From NCBI RefSeq assembly GCF_009391885.1, contig NZ_VZII01000014.1:124001-188000 (forward strand): DNA of 64,000 bases, given 5' to 3'. The translations under genes were made by a program, and so were the position numbers. Below, in pieces: positions 7,808 through 18,590 of this stretch. Source of the stretch: Pseudomonas sp. MN1F. Its GTDB lineage: Bacteria > Pseudomonadota > Gammaproteobacteria > Pseudomonadales > Pseudomonadaceae. The notes under the pieces were generated by a model, which was not told the DNA's origin, did no database searches, and saw nothing but the letters and a program-made list of their open reading frames with translations. Position 1 is the stretch's first letter; every line of letters starts with the position of its first letter.

Positions 7808-10800
7808 TTAGCTGTCGTACCCGAGGTTAGGCGCCAACCAGCGCTCGCTCACGCTGATGTCCTGGCCCTTGCGCGCGCTGTAGCGCTCGATCTGGTCCTT
7901 GTCGACCTTGCCCACGGCGAAGTACTGCGCCTGCGGGTGAGCGAAGTACCAGCCGCTGACCGCCGCCGCCGGGAACATCGCGAAGTGCTCGGTAAGGAAC
8001 ACACCGCTCGGCCCGGTCTCGCCAATCGCGGTGCCATCGAGCAGGCGGAACAGGGTTTCCTTCTCGGTGTGGTCCGGGCAGGCCGGGTAGCCCGGGGCAG
8101 GGCGGATACCGCTGTACTGCTCCTTGATCAGCGCCTCGTTGTTCAGGTGCTCGTCGCGGGCATAGCCCCAGTGCTCTTTGCGCACCTGCTCGTGCAGCCA
8201 CTCGGCACAGGCCTCGGCCAGGCGGTCGGCCAGGGCCTTGACCATGATCGAGCTGTAGTCGTCGCCCTTGTCCTGGTACGCCTTGGCCACCTCCTCGGCA
8301 CCGATGCCGGCGGTGGTGATGAAGCCGCCGACGTAGTCGGTGACGCCGCTGGCCTTGGGCGCGACGAAGTCGGCCAGGGACAGGTTCGGCTTGCCATCGG
8401 GCTTGATGGTCTGCTGGCGCAGGTGATGCAGGGTGGCCAGGGCCTGGCCGTCTTCGCCGTAGACTTCGATGTCGTCATCGGCAACCTGGTTGGCCGGCCA
8501 GAAACCGAACACCGCGCGGGCGCTGATCAGCTTCTCGTCGATCAGCTTGTCGAGCATCTCGCGGGCATCCTTGTACAGCGCGGTGGCGGCTTCGCCGACC
8601 ACTTCGTCGGTGAGGATGCGCGGGAACTTGCCGGCCAGGTCCCAGGAGATGAAGAACGGGGTCCAGTCGATGTACTCGGCCAGGGTGCGCAGGTCGATGT
8701 CTTCCAGCACCTTGACGCCGGTGAAGGAAGGCACCGCTGGCTGGTAGCCGGCCCAGTCGTACTGTGGCTTGGTGGCGATGGCCTGGGCGTAGCTCAGGCG
8801 CTCGGTGCGGGCGCTGCGGTTGGCGGTGCGCTCGCGCACTTCCACGTAGTCCTGGCGGGTTTTCTCGACGAAGCCGGGCTTGAGCTCCTTGGACAGCAGC
8901 TGGGTAGCCACCCCCACCGCACGCGAGGCGTCGGTGACGTAGACCACGGCGTCGTTGCTGTACTTGGGTTCGATCTTGACCGCGGTGTGTGCCTTGGAGG
9001 TGGTGGCGCCGCCGATCATCAGCGGCAGGTGGAAGTCCTGGCGCTGCATTTCGCGGGCGACGTGGACCATCTCGTCCAGCGACGGGGTAATCAGGCCGGA
9101 CAGGCCGATGATGTCGCACTTCTGTTCGCGGGCGGTCTGCAAAATCTTCTCGGCAGGCACCATCACGCCGAGGTCGACGATGTCGTAGCCGTTGCAGCCC
9201 AGCACCACGCCGACAATATTCTTGCCGATGTCATGCACGTCGCCTTTGACGGTGGCCATGAGGATCTTGCCCTTGGCTTGCGGCTTGTCGCCTTTCTCGG
9301 CTTCGATGAACGGGATCAGGTGCGCCACGGCCTGCTTCATCACGCGGGCCGACTTGACCACCTGGGGCAGGAACATCTTGCCGGCGCCGAACAGGTCGCC
9401 GACCACGTTCATGCCGTTCATCAGCGGGCCTTCGATGACCTCGATCGGGCGCGCGCACTGTTGGCGGCACTCTTCGGTGTCTTCGACGATGAAGGCGGTG
9501 ATGCCCTTGACCAGTGCGTGCTCCAGGCGTTTTTCAACGGGCAGCGAACGCCATTCTTCGTTTTCCACTTCCTTGGTGGCGCCGCCGCCCTTGTAGTCGT
9601 CGGCAATCGCCAGCAGGGCGTCGGTGCCGTGCGGGGTGCGGTTGAGCACCACGTCCTCGACCTTCTCGCGCAGTGCGGCCGGGATCTCGTCATAGATCTC
9701 CAGCTGGCCGGCGTTGACGATACCCATGGTCAGGCCGTTCTGGATCGCGTGGTAGAGGAATACCGAGTGGATCGCTTCACGCACCGGGTTGTTGCCGCGG
9801 AACGAGAACGACACGTTGGATACGCCGCCCGAGCTCAGCGCGTGGGGCAGGTGATCACGGATGTAGGCGCAGGCCTCGATGAAGTCGACGGCGTAGTTGT
9901 TGTGCTCTTCGATGCCGGTGGCGACAGCGAAGATGTTCGGGTCGAAGATGATGTCTTCCGGCGGGAAGCCCACTTCGTTGACCAGGATGTCGTAGCTGCG
10001 CTGGCAGATTTCTTTCTTGCGCGCGGCGGTGTCGGCCTGGCCGACCTCGTCGAAGGCCATCACCACCACGGCGGCGCCATAGCGCTTGCACAGGCGGGCG
10101 TGGTGCTTGAACTGCTCGACGCCTTCCTTCATGGAGATCGAGTTGACGATGCCCTTGCCCTGGATGCACTTCAGGCCTGCTTCGATCACTTCCCACTTGG
10201 ACGAGTCGATCATGATCGGCACGCGGGAGATGTCCGGCTCACCGGCGATCAGGTTGAGGAAGCGGACCATGGCGGCCTGGGAGTCGAGCATCCCTTCGTC
10301 CATGTTGATGTCGATCACCTGGGCGCCGGCCTCGACCTGCTGCAGGGCGACTTCCAGGGCTTCGGTGTAGTTCTCTTCACGGATCAGCCGGGCGAACTTG
10401 GCCGAGCCGGTGATGTTGGTGCGCTCGCCGACGTTGACGAACAGCGACTGGCGGTCGATGGTGAACGGCTCCAGGCCCGACAGGCGGCAGGCCTTGGCGA
10501 TTTCCGGGATTTCGCGCGGTTTGTACTTGGCCACGGCCTCGGCGATGGCCTGGATGTGGCCAGGGGTAGTGCCGCAGCAACCGCCGATGATGTTGAGGAA
10601 GCCGCTGGCGGCGAACTCTTCGACCACCAGCGCCATCTCGGCCGGGGTTTCGTCGTATTCACCAAACGCGTTCGGCAGGCCGGCGTTGGGGTGGGCGGAC
10701 ACGTGGGTGTCGGCCTTGGTCGCCAGCTCTTCCAGGTACGGGCGCAGGTCCTTGGCGCCGAGGGCGCAGTTCAGGCCCACGGAAATCGGCTTGGCGTGGC

Positions 10801-11515
10801 GCACCGAGTTCCAGAACGCTTCGGTGGTCTGGCCCGACAGGGTGCGGCCAGAGGCGTCGGTGATGGTGCCGGAGATCATGATCGGCAGCTCGACGTTGTC
10901 GTCCTCGAACACCTGCTGCACGGCGAAGATCGCCGCCTTGGCGTTGAGGGTGTCGAAGATGGTCTCGATCAGGATCAGGTCGGCGCCGCCCTCGATCAGG
11001 CCACGGGTGGCCTCGATATAGTTCGCTACCAGTTCGTCGAAGGTGACGTTGCGGTAGCCGGGGTCGTTGACGTCCGGGGAGATCGAGCAGGTGCGGCTGG
11101 TCGGGCCGAGCACACCGGCGACGAAGCGCGGCTTGTCCGGGGTTTCCAGGGTCTTGGCATCGGCCACCTGGCGGGCGATGCGCGCACCCTCGACGTTCAG
11201 CTCGTACACCAGCGATTCCATGCCGTAGTCGGCCTGGGAAATTTGCGTGGCGTTGAAGGTGTTGGTTTCGAGGATATCGGCGCCGGCATCCAGGTAGGCT
11301 TTCTCGATTGCGGCGATCACGTCCGGGCGGCTGAGCAGCAGCAGGTCGTTGTTGCCTTTCACGTCGCTTGGCCAATCGGCGAAGCGCGTGCCACGATAGT
11401 CGTGTTCCTCGAGGCGATAGCTTTGGATCATAGTACCCATGCCGCCGTCGAGGATCAGGATGCGCTCTTTGAGTGCGTGCTGGAGTGCTTGGAGACGAGC
11501 GCTGCGGTCGGACAT
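7808..11515 (-). CDS. metH: Cobalamin-dependent methionine synthase
   Basis: 1235 residues, close to E. coli MetH (1227). It transfers the methyl group of methyl-tetrahydrofolate to homocysteine in the cytoplasm. Modules in order: homocysteine/zinc domain ([10 protein letters not shown] at the start, GLNCALG and [10 protein letters not shown] zinc cysteines), folate domain ([26 protein letters not shown]), cobalamin cap and B12 domain with D759-x-H761-x-x-G764 (H761 is the lower axial cobalt ligand), and the AdoMet reactivation domain ([12 protein letters not shown]). The start at 11515 (MSDRSARLQ) was preferred over a longer frame. It is divergent from cti. No B12 riboswitch is visible upstream. 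Confidence 0.97.
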   Translation of the reverse strand: MSDRSARLQALQHALKERILILDGGMGTMIQSYRLEEHDYRGTRFADWPSDVKGNNDLLLLSRPDVIAAIEKAYLDAGADILETNTFNATQISQADYGMESLVYELNVEGARIARQVADAKTLETPDKPRFVAGVLGPTSRTCSISPDVNDPGYRNVTFDELVANYIEATRGLIEGGADLILIETIFDTLNAKAAIFAVQQVFEDDNVELPIMISGTITDASGRTLSGQTTEAFWNSVRHAKPISVGLNCALGAKDLRPYLEELATKADTHVSAHPNAGLPNAFGEYDETPAEMALVVEEFAASGFLNIIGGCCGTTPGHIQAIAEAVAKYKPREIPEIAKACRLSGLEPFTIDRQSLFVNVGERTNITGSAKFARLIREENYTEALEVALQQVEAGAQVIDINMDEGMLDSQAAMVRFLNLIAGEPDISRVPIMIDSSKWEVIEAGLKCIQGKGIVNSISMKEGVEQFKHHARLCKRYGAAVVVMAFDEVGQADTAARKKEICQRSYDILVNEVGFPPEDIIFDPNIFAVATGIEEHNNYAVDFIEACAYIRDHLPHALSSGGVSNVSFSFRGNNPVREAIHSVFLYHAIQNGLTMGIVNAGQLEIYDEIPAALREKVEDVVLNRTPHGTDALLAIADDYKGGGATKEVENEEWRSLPVEKRLEHALVKGITAFIVEDTEECRQQCARPIEVIEGPLMNGMNVVGDLFGAGKMFLPQVVKSARVMKQAVAHLIPFIEAEKGDKPQAKGKILMATVKGDVHDIGKNIVGVVLGCNGYDIVDLGVMVPAEKILQTAREQKCDIIGLSGLITPSLDEMVHVAREMQRQDFHLPLMIGGATTSKAHTAVKIEPKYSNDAVVYVTDASRAVGVATQLLSKELKPGFVEKTRQDYVEVRERTANRSARTERLSYAQAIATKPQYDWAGYQPAVPSFTGVKVLEDIDLRTLAEYIDWTPFFISWDLAGKFPRILTDEVVGEAATALYKDAREMLDKLIDEKLISARAVFGFWPANQVADDDIEVYGEDGQALATLHHLRQQTIKPDGKPNLSLADFVAPKASGVTDYVGGFITTAGIGAEEVAKAYQDKGDDYSSIMVKALADRLAEACAEWLHEQVRKEHWGYARDEHLNNEALIKEQYSGIRPAPGYPACPDHTEKETLFRLLDGTAIGETGPSGVFLTEHFAMFPAAAVSGWYFAHPQAQYFAVGKVDKDQIERYSARKGQDISVSERWLAPNLGYDS

Positions 11516-11704
11516 AGGAACTACCTGGTCGGGCAAATTTCAGAAGGTGCCGAATCATAACAAAGCTGCGCGGTTTTTAGGTGCATTGCCCTTTTGCATG
11601 AATTCTGTTCATGTTGGGCCGGCGTCAAGCAGGTTATGCCAGCAGAGCACCCAAGGACGACCAGGCAAATCGTGATGGCTTTCAAAACCCAGGACTTTCC
11701 GCAC
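11516..11704. promoter_or_regulatory. Divergent promoter region between metH and cti
   Basis: 189 bases separate the two start codons. The stretch 11550-11620 is AT-richer than its surroundings (AATCATAACAAAGC, TTGCATGAATTCTG) and must carry both promoters. I cannot assign boxes with confidence, and I see no riboswitch fold. Confidence 0.45.
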
Positions 11705-14005
11705 ATGGTGCATCGTATCCTTGTCAGCGTCTTCGCTCTGCTCATCAGCAGCGTGGCGTTTGCACAAGCCCCCCAATCGAGCCCGGTGATTTCCTACACC
11801 CGGGACATCCAGCCGATCTTCACCGAGAAATGCGTGGCCTGCCACGCCTGCAACGATGCCGCCTGCCAGCTCAAGCTGGAAAGCCCCGAAGGTGCGGTGC
11901 GCGGTGCCACCAAGGTGCCGGTGTACCAGGGCGAACGCAGCAAGGCCGTGCCCCCCACGCGGTTGTTCTACGACGCCCACAGTGAAGGTGAATGGCGCAA
12001 CAAGGGCTTCTATTCGGTGCTCGACAACCAGGGCAGCCAGGCGGCGCTGATGGCGCGCATGCTCGAACTGGGGCACAAGAGCCCGCTCACGCCCAACGCC
12101 AAGCTGCCTGACGAGATTGTCTTGGGGCTTAACCGCAACAACATGTGCCCGCTGCCCGAAGAGTTTGACGCCTATGCCGGCGCCCACCCCAAGGAGGGCA
12201 TGCCGCTGGCGGTCACTGGCCTGACCGACAAGGAATACGACACCCTGCGCCATTGGCTCGCTGCTGGCGCTCCGGTCGAATATCAGCCGATCCAGCCAAA
12301 CGCGGCAGAGGCCAGGCAGATCACCGACTGGGAAGAGCTGCTCAACCGCCCCGGTTCCACCGAGGCGCTGGTCGCCCGCTGGCTGTACGAACACCTGTTC
12401 CTCGCGCACATCTACTTCGTCGGTGGCGAGCAGGGCCACTTCTTCCAGTGGGTACGTTCGCGCACGCCAAGCGGCAAGCCGGTCGACATCATCGCCACAC
12501 GCCGCCCCAACGACCCGCCAGGCACCGACTTCTATTACCGCCTGATCCCGGTGCAGGGCGTGATCGTGCACAAGACCCACATCACCTACCCGATGGGGCC
12601 GCAGAAGCTCAAGCGCGTCAAGCAGCTGTTCTACGCCGGCGACTGGCACGCCACTGCGCTGCCGGGCTACGGCCCACGCCACCGGGCCAACCCGTTCGAA
12701 ACCTTCGAGGCGATCCCGGCGGTGGCGCGCTACCAGTTCATGCTGGATAACGCCGAATACTTCGTGCGTACCTTCATCCGTGGCCCGGTGTGCCGCGGGC
12801 AGATCGCCACCGACGTGATCCGCGACAACTTCTGGGCGTTGTTCCAGGAGCCGGCCCACGACCGCTACATCACCGATGCCAAGTACCGCGGCGAAGCCAC
12901 ACCGCTGCTGGCCATGCCGGGGCAGATCGACGATGTCGGCAGCGTGCTGAACCTGTGGCATGCCTACCGCGACAAGCGCAACGATTACGAAAAACTGCGT
13001 CGTGAGGCCTATGCCGAAATGCCAGCGCCGGGCTGGGCAACCCTGTGGGCCGGCAACGACAATGCGCTGCTGAGCATCTTCCGCCACTTTGACAGCGCTT
13101 CGGTAACCAAGGGCCTGATCGGCGATGTGCCGCTGACGGTCTGGCTGTTCGACTACCCGCTGTTCGAGCGCACCTACTACCAGTTGGCGGTCAACTTCGA
13201 TGTGTTCGGCAATGTCTCGCACCAGTTGCAGACGCGCCTGTATTTCGACCTGATCCGCAACGGCGCCGAAGTCAACTTCCTGCGCCTGATGCCGGCCGAC
13301 CAGCGTAGCAAGATCCTCGGCAGCTGGTATCAGAACAGCGGCAAGGTGAAGATGTGGATGGACTACGAGGACATCGACACTGACACGCCGAGCGGCATCA
13401 AGCTCGACCCGCGTGACCCCAAGCGCGACTTTGGCCTGAAACTGCTGCAACGCACCGCCAGCCTGAACGCCGCGCCAGACCCGATCAACCGCTGCACCGG
13501 CGCCTATTGCTCGCGGCCGCAGATGAACGAGGAAATGCGCAACGTCGAGCAGTCGCTCAGCCGCCTGGTGTCACGCCCGGCCGCCGGCCTGAAGGTGATC
13601 AGCCAACTGCCTGAGGCGACCATGCTGCGCATCGAAGGCGAGGGCGGCCAGCGCCAGGTCTACAGCCTGCTGCGTAACCGCGCGCACAGCAACGTGGCGT
13701 TCCTGCTCGGTGAGGCATACCGCTACATCCCGGGGCTGGATACCCTGACCCTGTACCCGGGCGTGCTCAGCAGCTACCCGAACTTCATCTTCAACATCCC
13801 GGCCAAGGATGTGCCGGAGTTCGTCGAGGACATGGAGTACGCCAAGGATGACCCGGCGAAGTTCGAACGTATCGTCATGCGCTGGGGCGTGCGCCGCAGC
13901 CACCCGCAGTTCTGGCGCTACTTCCATGACCTGAGCACCTACATCGAGGAAACCCAGCCGGTGGAGGCCGGGGTGCTGGACATGAACCGCTACGAGAACC
14001 TCTGA
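11705..14005 (+). CDS. cti: Fatty acid cis/trans isomerase
   Basis: 766 residues, the length of the Pseudomonas putida enzyme. Cti is a periplasmic c-type cytochrome that turns cis double bonds of membrane phospholipid acyl chains into trans ones, stiffening the membrane during solvent or heat stress. A signal peptide covers residues 1-20 (ends SSVAFAQA), and the heme c site is C43-V-A-C46-H47. The start at 11705 is chosen because the signal peptide begins there and the length then fits. It is divergent from metH, an arrangement I recall from P. putida. Expression in the family is largely constitutive. Confidence 0.95.
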   Translation: MVHRILVSVFALLISSVAFAQAPQSSPVISYTRDIQPIFTEKCVACHACNDAACQLKLESPEGAVRGATKVPVYQGERSKAVPPTRLFYDAHSEGEWRNKGFYSVLDNQGSQAALMARMLELGHKSPLTPNAKLPDEIVLGLNRNNMCPLPEEFDAYAGAHPKEGMPLAVTGLTDKEYDTLRHWLAAGAPVEYQPIQPNAAEARQITDWEELLNRPGSTEALVARWLYEHLFLAHIYFVGGEQGHFFQWVRSRTPSGKPVDIIATRRPNDPPGTDFYYRLIPVQGVIVHKTHITYPMGPQKLKRVKQLFYAGDWHATALPGYGPRHRANPFETFEAIPAVARYQFMLDNAEYFVRTFIRGPVCRGQIATDVIRDNFWALFQEPAHDRYITDAKYRGEATPLLAMPGQIDDVGSVLNLWHAYRDKRNDYEKLRREAYAEMPAPGWATLWAGNDNALLSIFRHFDSASVTKGLIGDVPLTVWLFDYPLFERTYYQLAVNFDVFGNVSHQLQTRLYFDLIRNGAEVNFLRLMPADQRSKILGSWYQNSGKVKMWMDYEDIDTDTPSGIKLDPRDPKRDFGLKLLQRTASLNAAPDPINRCTGAYCSRPQMNEEMRNVEQSLSRLVSRPAAGLKVISQLPEATMLRIEGEGGQRQVYSLLRNRAHSNVAFLLGEAYRYIPGLDTLTLYPGVLSSYPNFIFNIPAKDVPEFVEDMEYAKDDPAKFERIVMRWGVRRSHPQFWRYFHDLSTYIEETQPVEAGVLDMNRYENL

Positions 14006-14110
14006 TCGGGTCGGTTGACCTTTGCCAATACGCTGCGGTCGGAAACGGTGGGTGGCCCGGGGGCTGTTATAGCCTCCGGGCCTCAATGCACCGGCAATCG
14101 CAGGTATTCC

Positions 14111-15145
14111 ATGCTGTATTCGCTTCAGGCACTGCGGGCGTTCGCCGCCTGGGTGGTGGTCTGCCACCACTTCATGCAAATCTTCTTCGACTTCCACGCC
14201 ACCGGGCCCATCGGCCAACTGCTAAGCGACCGCGGCGCCGTGGGCGTCGACATCTTCTTCGTCATCAGCGGGCTGGTGATCTACCTGTCGACCCGCGACA
14301 AACCCATCGAGCCGCGCCAGTTCCTGCTCAACCGGGCCCTGCGCATCGTCCCGGCCTACTGGTTCTATACCGCGCTGATGGCGGCCCTGCTGCTGGCCTT
14401 CAGCCAATGGATGCCGCACCAGGCCTTCGACTGGCATCACCTGCTGCTGTCGCTGTTGTTCATTCCAGCGGAAAACCCCGGCGGTTACGGTTTGTACCCG
14501 ACCCTGAACGTGGGCTGGACGCTGAATTTCGAGATGTTCTTCTACCTGTTGTTCGGCCTGGCCTTCCTGGTGCGCCAGCGCCATCACCTGCTGCTGGTGA
14601 CTGCAGCATTGCTGCTGGTCAGTGAAGTGCTTGGCCGCATGGGCGTGCTCAGCCGTTTCTACAACAACGACATCATCTACGAATTCCTGCTGGGCATCGG
14701 CCTGGGCGTGATTCAGCGCCGCGGCCTGATCCGTGAGGGCCTGTGGCTGCCACTGGCGGTGCTGGGCGTGGCCGGTTATGCGATCTATCACCTGGACGCT
14801 TCGCAGCGCCTGCTGCACTGGGGCGTGCCAAGTGCGATGATCGTGCTGGCGTTCATCGCCCTGGAGCCTTGCTTCAAGGGCAACCGTGTACTCAAGGCGC
14901 TGGGTGACTGTTCCTACTCGGTGTACCTGATCCACGTGCTGGTGCTGTACGCCGGCTGGTTCGCCTGCCAGCGCCTGCGCCTGAACCCGTACCTGGTGTT
15001 CGCCTTGTGCGTGCCGTCCATTGGACTAATGTCGTGGTTCAGCTATCAGTGGCTGGAGCGCGGCCTGTACCGGCGGATGCAGGCCTGGCTGGCGGCGCCA
15101 CGGGAGCAAAGCCCGGGATTTGCGCTTTCCCGAGTCAAATACTAG
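14111..15145 (+). CDS. Acyltransferase 3 family membrane protein
   Basis: 344 residues with about ten membrane helices. It starts MLYSLQALRAFAAWVVVCHHFMQ, where the HH pair holds the catalytic histidine of acyltransferase family 3 (OafA/ExoZ). VGVDIFFVISGLVIYLS and FLLNRALRIVPAYW, the conserved arginine motif, follow. These enzymes O-acetylate or O-acylate surface sugars at the inner membrane; the acceptor here is unknown because no polysaccharide genes adjoin it. The ATG at 14111 matches the family start. It lies 105 bases after cti and 58 before nfuA, all on the same strand. Confidence 0.88.
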   Translation: MLYSLQALRAFAAWVVVCHHFMQIFFDFHATGPIGQLLSDRGAVGVDIFFVISGLVIYLSTRDKPIEPRQFLLNRALRIVPAYWFYTALMAALLLAFSQWMPHQAFDWHHLLLSLLFIPAENPGGYGLYPTLNVGWTLNFEMFFYLLFGLAFLVRQRHHLLLVTAALLLVSEVLGRMGVLSRFYNNDIIYEFLLGIGLGVIQRRGLIREGLWLPLAVLGVAGYAIYHLDASQRLLHWGVPSAMIVLAFIALEPCFKGNRVLKALGDCSYSVYLIHVLVLYAGWFACQRLRLNPYLVFALCVPSIGLMSWFSYQWLERGLYRRMQAWLAAPREQSPGFALSRVKY

Positions 15146-15194
15146 GACTTTGTTCAAAGGCCAGGTTGGCGTACACTTGGCCGCAAGTCTGTGA

Positions 15195-15788
<594 letters not shown>

Positions 15789-15846
15789 TCTTTCGAGGTC
15801 AAGGCCTAGCAATAAAGTGTTACGGTTTCAACCCCTGCGACAACAG

Positions 15847-15876
15847 GCCGCAGCCCGTATTCAAAGGGCTGCGGGC
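15847..15876 (+). terminator. Hairpin downstream of nfuA
   Basis: CCGCAGCCC and GGGCTGCGG form a 9-base stem around GTATTCAAA. There is no clear T tract after it, so it may be a weak terminator or an mRNA-stabilising structure. Confidence 0.5.
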
Positions 15877-15997
15877 CATCACCGCCTTGGTCGGGTAGAA
15901 GCTCACCGGGTGTCATGCCAGAATGCCCCGGTTTTTCGCCGGCCCATCCCGAGGGCCGGCACCTTCCCTGTAAAGGTAGCCTGTAAAGGATAGTTTA

Positions 15998-16606
15998 ATG
16001 ACTGATCTGTTTACCCGGCGCGCGGTTGTCGCCGGCATGGGCGTTCTCGGGCTTGGCCTGCTGGCAGGCTGCAACCCGGCCCGGGGGCTCGAGTTCAAGT
16101 ACGGCAAGAACATGAGCAACGAAATCCTGGGGCGCAAGTTCAGCCTCAAGGACCCTCAGGGCAATGTCCGCACCTTGTCGAGCTTCTACGGCAGCATGCC
16201 GATGATCTTCTTCGGTTTCACCCAGTGCCCGGCCGTCTGCCCGACCACCCTGGCACGTGCGGCTCAGATCAAGAAGCTGCTCAGGGGCCGCGACCGCGAG
16301 ATCTTCCAGGTGGTGTTCATCACCCTGGACCCGGAGCGCGACACCCCCGAGGTGCTGGATGCCTACGTCAAGGCCTTCGACCCTTCGTTTACCGCCCTGA
16401 CCGGCACCCCGGAAGAAATCGCCGCGGTGGCCAAGGAGTTCAAGGTGTTCTACGAAAAGGTCCCGGCCGGTGACACCTACACCATCTCTCACTCGTCCAC
16501 CAGCTACGTCTACGATACACGTGGCACCTTGCGCCTGAGCCTGGGCCATTCGCTGAATGCCAAGGAATGCGCTGAAGACCTGGCAACCCTGATGGAGATT
16601 TGCTAA
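15998..16606 (+). CDS. SCO1/SenC family copper chaperone lipoprotein
   Basis: 202 residues. The N-terminus has a lipoprotein signal ending LLAGC (C25 is the lipidated cysteine). The thioredoxin fold that follows carries the SCO copper site C77-PAV-C81-P plus H165 (in ISHSSTSYVY), all three ligands present. SCO proteins deliver copper to the CuA centre of cytochrome c oxidase or act as thiol reductases for it, in the periplasm. The stop overlaps the start of the next gene (TAATG), so it is co-translated with the PCu(A)C chaperone, the partner that hands copper to the same site. Confidence 0.92.
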   Translation: MTDLFTRRAVVAGMGVLGLGLLAGCNPARGLEFKYGKNMSNEILGRKFSLKDPQGNVRTLSSFYGSMPMIFFGFTQCPAVCPTTLARAAQIKKLLRGRDREIFQVVFITLDPERDTPEVLDAYVKAFDPSFTALTGTPEEIAAVAKEFKVFYEKVPAGDTYTISHSSTSYVYDTRGTLRLSLGHSLNAKECAEDLATLMEIC

Positions 16607-17094
16607 TGGCAGTAGCACTGCAACCGATCAAGCGCGGCCTGGCCGCCATCGCCCTGCTGGGCCTGGCCCTGCCGGCCCTGGCGCAGACCACCGTGAGCGA
16701 CGCCTGGGTCCGCGCCAGCGTGCCGCACCAGCCGTCCACGGGTGCCTTCATGACCCTGACTGCCAGTGCTGACAGCAAGCTGGTCGGCGTGGCTTCGCCA
16801 GTGGCCAAGACCGTGCAGGTGCACGAGATGACCATGAACGGCGACGTGATGGGCATGAAGGAAGTCAAGGCCGTGGAACTGCCAGCGGGCAAGCCGGTGA
16901 GCCTGGACCCCAACGGCTACCACGTGATGCTGATGGGCCTGACCCAGCAGGTGAAGGAAGGCGAGAAGGTACCGCTGACCCTGACCATCGAAGATGCCAA
17001 GGGCGCCAAGGAAACCGTCGAGGTGCAAGCAGAAGTGCGCCCGCTCAACGCCGAGGCTGGCGGTGGGCATGACCACATGCACATGAACCACTGA
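16606..17094 (+). CDS. Periplasmic PCu(A)C copper chaperone
   Basis: 162 residues with a signal peptide (ends LALPALAQT). It carries the full PCu(A)C Cu(I) motif H73-x10-M84-x21-H106-x-M108, exactly spaced. The C-terminal tail GGGHDHMHMNH adds a second possible copper site. Family members supply Cu(I) to the CuA centre of cytochrome oxidase together with SCO. It overlaps the SCO gene by one base (TAATG) and is followed by a terminator, so the two form a closed two-gene operon. Confidence 0.93.
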   Translation: MAVALQPIKRGLAAIALLGLALPALAQTTVSDAWVRASVPHQPSTGAFMTLTASADSKLVGVASPVAKTVQVHEMTMNGDVMGMKEVKAVELPAGKPVSLDPNGYHVMLMGLTQQVKEGEKVPLTLTIEDAKGAKETVEVQAEVRPLNAEAGGGHDHMHMNH

Positions 17095-17103
17095 CTGACA
17101 AAA

Positions 17104-17125
17104 AGGGCCGCATAAGCGGCCCTTC
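17104..17125 (+). terminator. Terminator after the copper chaperone operon
   Basis: Stem GGGCCGC / GCGGCCC with an ATAA loop, flanked by AAAAA on the left and TTCTTCGTT on the right. It can work for both converging genes. Confidence 0.8.
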
Positions 17126-17143
17126 TTCGTTGTGCTGCGCGCT

Positions 17144-17371
17144 TCAGCTACGGAAGCGTGGCAGCGGCCTTTCGAGCGTCAGTGAGGTCAGGGTCTTGCG
17201 GACCTGGGCCTCATCGGCCTCCAGCGCTTTCAGGCTGGCGCGGATCTTGCCGGCAGCGGGCACATCGCCCTGGCGGTCGATCCAGTCGGCAATTTCCTTG
17301 CAGGCACTGCTCAGGCAGGCTTGGCGCTGGTTCATCAGCGATATCAGGGTGGTGAGCTCTCTTTCGGACAT
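17144..17371 (-). CDS. Small conserved helical protein, function unknown
   Basis: 75 residues, predicted all-helical and soluble, with no signal peptide. It begins MSERELTTLISLMNQRQACLSSACKEIADWIDRQGD and ends PLPRFRS. GGAGGATC lies 7 bases before the ATG, a strong ribosome-binding site, which supports a real gene. I do not recognise the family. Its position between the copper operon terminator and the AraC gene gives no functional hint. The gap to the AraC gene is 74 bases. Confidence 0.65.
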   Translation of the reverse strand: MSERELTTLISLMNQRQACLSSACKEIADWIDRQGDVPAAGKIRASLKALEADEAQVRKTLTSLTLERPLPRFRS

Positions 17372-17445
17372 GGCGGGATCCTCCGTTTAGCTCTGTCAGT
17401 GTAGCAGTGGCTGACCGGCTTGCCTGAGGCTTGGCGTCGCAGGCG

Positions 17446-18279
17446 CTAACTGTGCAGGCAGGCACTGCGATAGGCGCCGGGCGTCACGCCATACGCCTGC
17501 TTGAACTGCCGACTCAAGTGGCTCTGGTCGGCAAAACCCAAGCTGAACGCCACGTCAGAAGCCGCCAGGCCGTTTTTCAGGAATTCCCGTGCCCGCGCCA
17601 GGCGCCGCTGCTTCAGCCAGGCATGCGGTGGTAAGCCGGTGGCCTGGCGGAACACCCGGGCAAAATGGAACGGTGAAAGATTGACCGCAGCTGCCAGGGC
17701 CTCCAGTGACGGCGGGTCTGCCAGTTGGCTTTCCAGCAGCTCCCGGGCACGTGCCACCGCCAGCGGTTCATTGCCGGGGGCCGTGGGTCCCGGGCAGTGG
17801 CCGTGGCGCTGCACCAGCGCCAGCACCGCCTGGCGCCAGGCGGTCTGCTGCTCCAGGGCGCTGGCACCGGCTTCCGACAGCTGGTGCAGCTGGCTGAAGG
17901 CCCACGCCAGGGCCGGGTCCTGGATCACGCTGTCCTTGAAACGCGGCATGCCGTGGCGGCCCAGTTCCAGTTCGTCCAGCACACCGGTGACCCGTTCGTG
18001 CTCTGGGTAGAAACCCCGGTAGCGCCAGCCGGCTTCGTGGGCGGTGGCGCCGGTGTGCAGTTCGTCCGGGTTGATCAGCACCATGCTGCCGACCGGCGCC
18101 AGGTGCTCGCTGCCGCGGTGCCAGAAGCGCTGCGCGCCCGACTCGATCACGGTGAACACGTAGCCTTCGTGTACATGCGGGGCGAAGCGCTGCTGGAAGT
18201 AGCGCGCATGCAGCATCTCGACGTCGCCGAGCGCCGGCGCCTGCCAGAGGTGGGTCTGTTCGCGCAGGGGCGTGCTCAT
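17446..18279 (-). CDS. AraC family transcriptional regulator
   Basis: 277 residues. The N-terminal half is a cupin-like sensor domain (FAPHVHEGYVFTVIESGAQRFW, VLINPDELHTG), and the C-terminal 100 residues hold two helix-turn-helix motifs (LEALAAAVNLSPFHFARVFRQATGLPPHAWL and ASDVAFSLGFADQSHLSRQFKQAYGVTPGAYR). The start at 18279 overlaps the azlD stop by four bases (ATGA), so it is the last gene of an azlC-azlD-araC transcript. It probably regulates that exporter in response to an amino acid or analogue, an inference from the context. Confidence 0.9.
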   Translation of the reverse strand: MSTPLREQTHLWQAPALGDVEMLHARYFQQRFAPHVHEGYVFTVIESGAQRFWHRGSEHLAPVGSMVLINPDELHTGATAHEAGWRYRGFYPEHERVTGVLDELELGRHGMPRFKDSVIQDPALAWAFSQLHQLSEAGASALEQQTAWRQAVLALVQRHGHCPGPTAPGNEPLAVARARELLESQLADPPSLEALAAAVNLSPFHFARVFRQATGLPPHAWLKQRRLARAREFLKNGLAASDVAFSLGFADQSHLSRQFKQAYGVTPGAYRSACLHS

Positions 18280-18590
18280 GCCAGCCAGCTGCGCAGCAGG
18301 AAGAAGATCAACATGCTCACCAGCATGCTCAGCAACACGCTGCGGGTCAACAGCACCAGCGCAACGGCCACCAGCGCGCCAAGCAGGTAAGGGTTGAACG
18401 GGCTCAGGTCGAGCTGATGGCCGGGCAGGAAGATGATCGGCCCGCAGATCGCGGTGAGCATGCCGGGCACGGCAAAGCCGAGGAACTGCCGGGCGTTGGA
18501 GCTCAGGCGCAGCGGCAGGCGCGGTTCCAGGAAAGCGTAGCGGTTGAGGAACACCACGGCGCCCATGGCGAAGATCAGCAGCCAGATCAT
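18276..18590 (-). CDS. azlD: AzlD family branched-chain amino acid exporter subunit
   Basis: 104 residues with about four hydrophobic helices (MIWLLIFAMGAVVFLNRYAFL, QFLGFAVPGMLTAICGPIIFL, LLGALVAVALVLLTRSVLLS, MLVSMLIFFLLRSWL). AzlD is the small subunit that pairs with AzlC to export branched-chain amino acids or their toxic analogues. The start at 18590 overlaps the azlC stop by four bases (ATGA) and the stop overlaps the AraC start in the same way, so all three are translationally coupled. Confidence 0.9.
   Translation of the reverse strand: MIWLLIFAMGAVVFLNRYAFLEPRLPLRLSSNARQFLGFAVPGMLTAICGPIIFLPGHQLDLSPFNPYLLGALVAVALVLLTRSVLLSMLVSMLIFFLLRSWLA

Noticed and set aside
7436..11560. A 1374-codon open frame on the plus strand opposite metH
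   Set aside because: It is antisense to an unmistakable metH and has a low-complexity Val/Gly/Ala/His/Asp-rich product, the usual result of GC-rich codon bias on the other strand.
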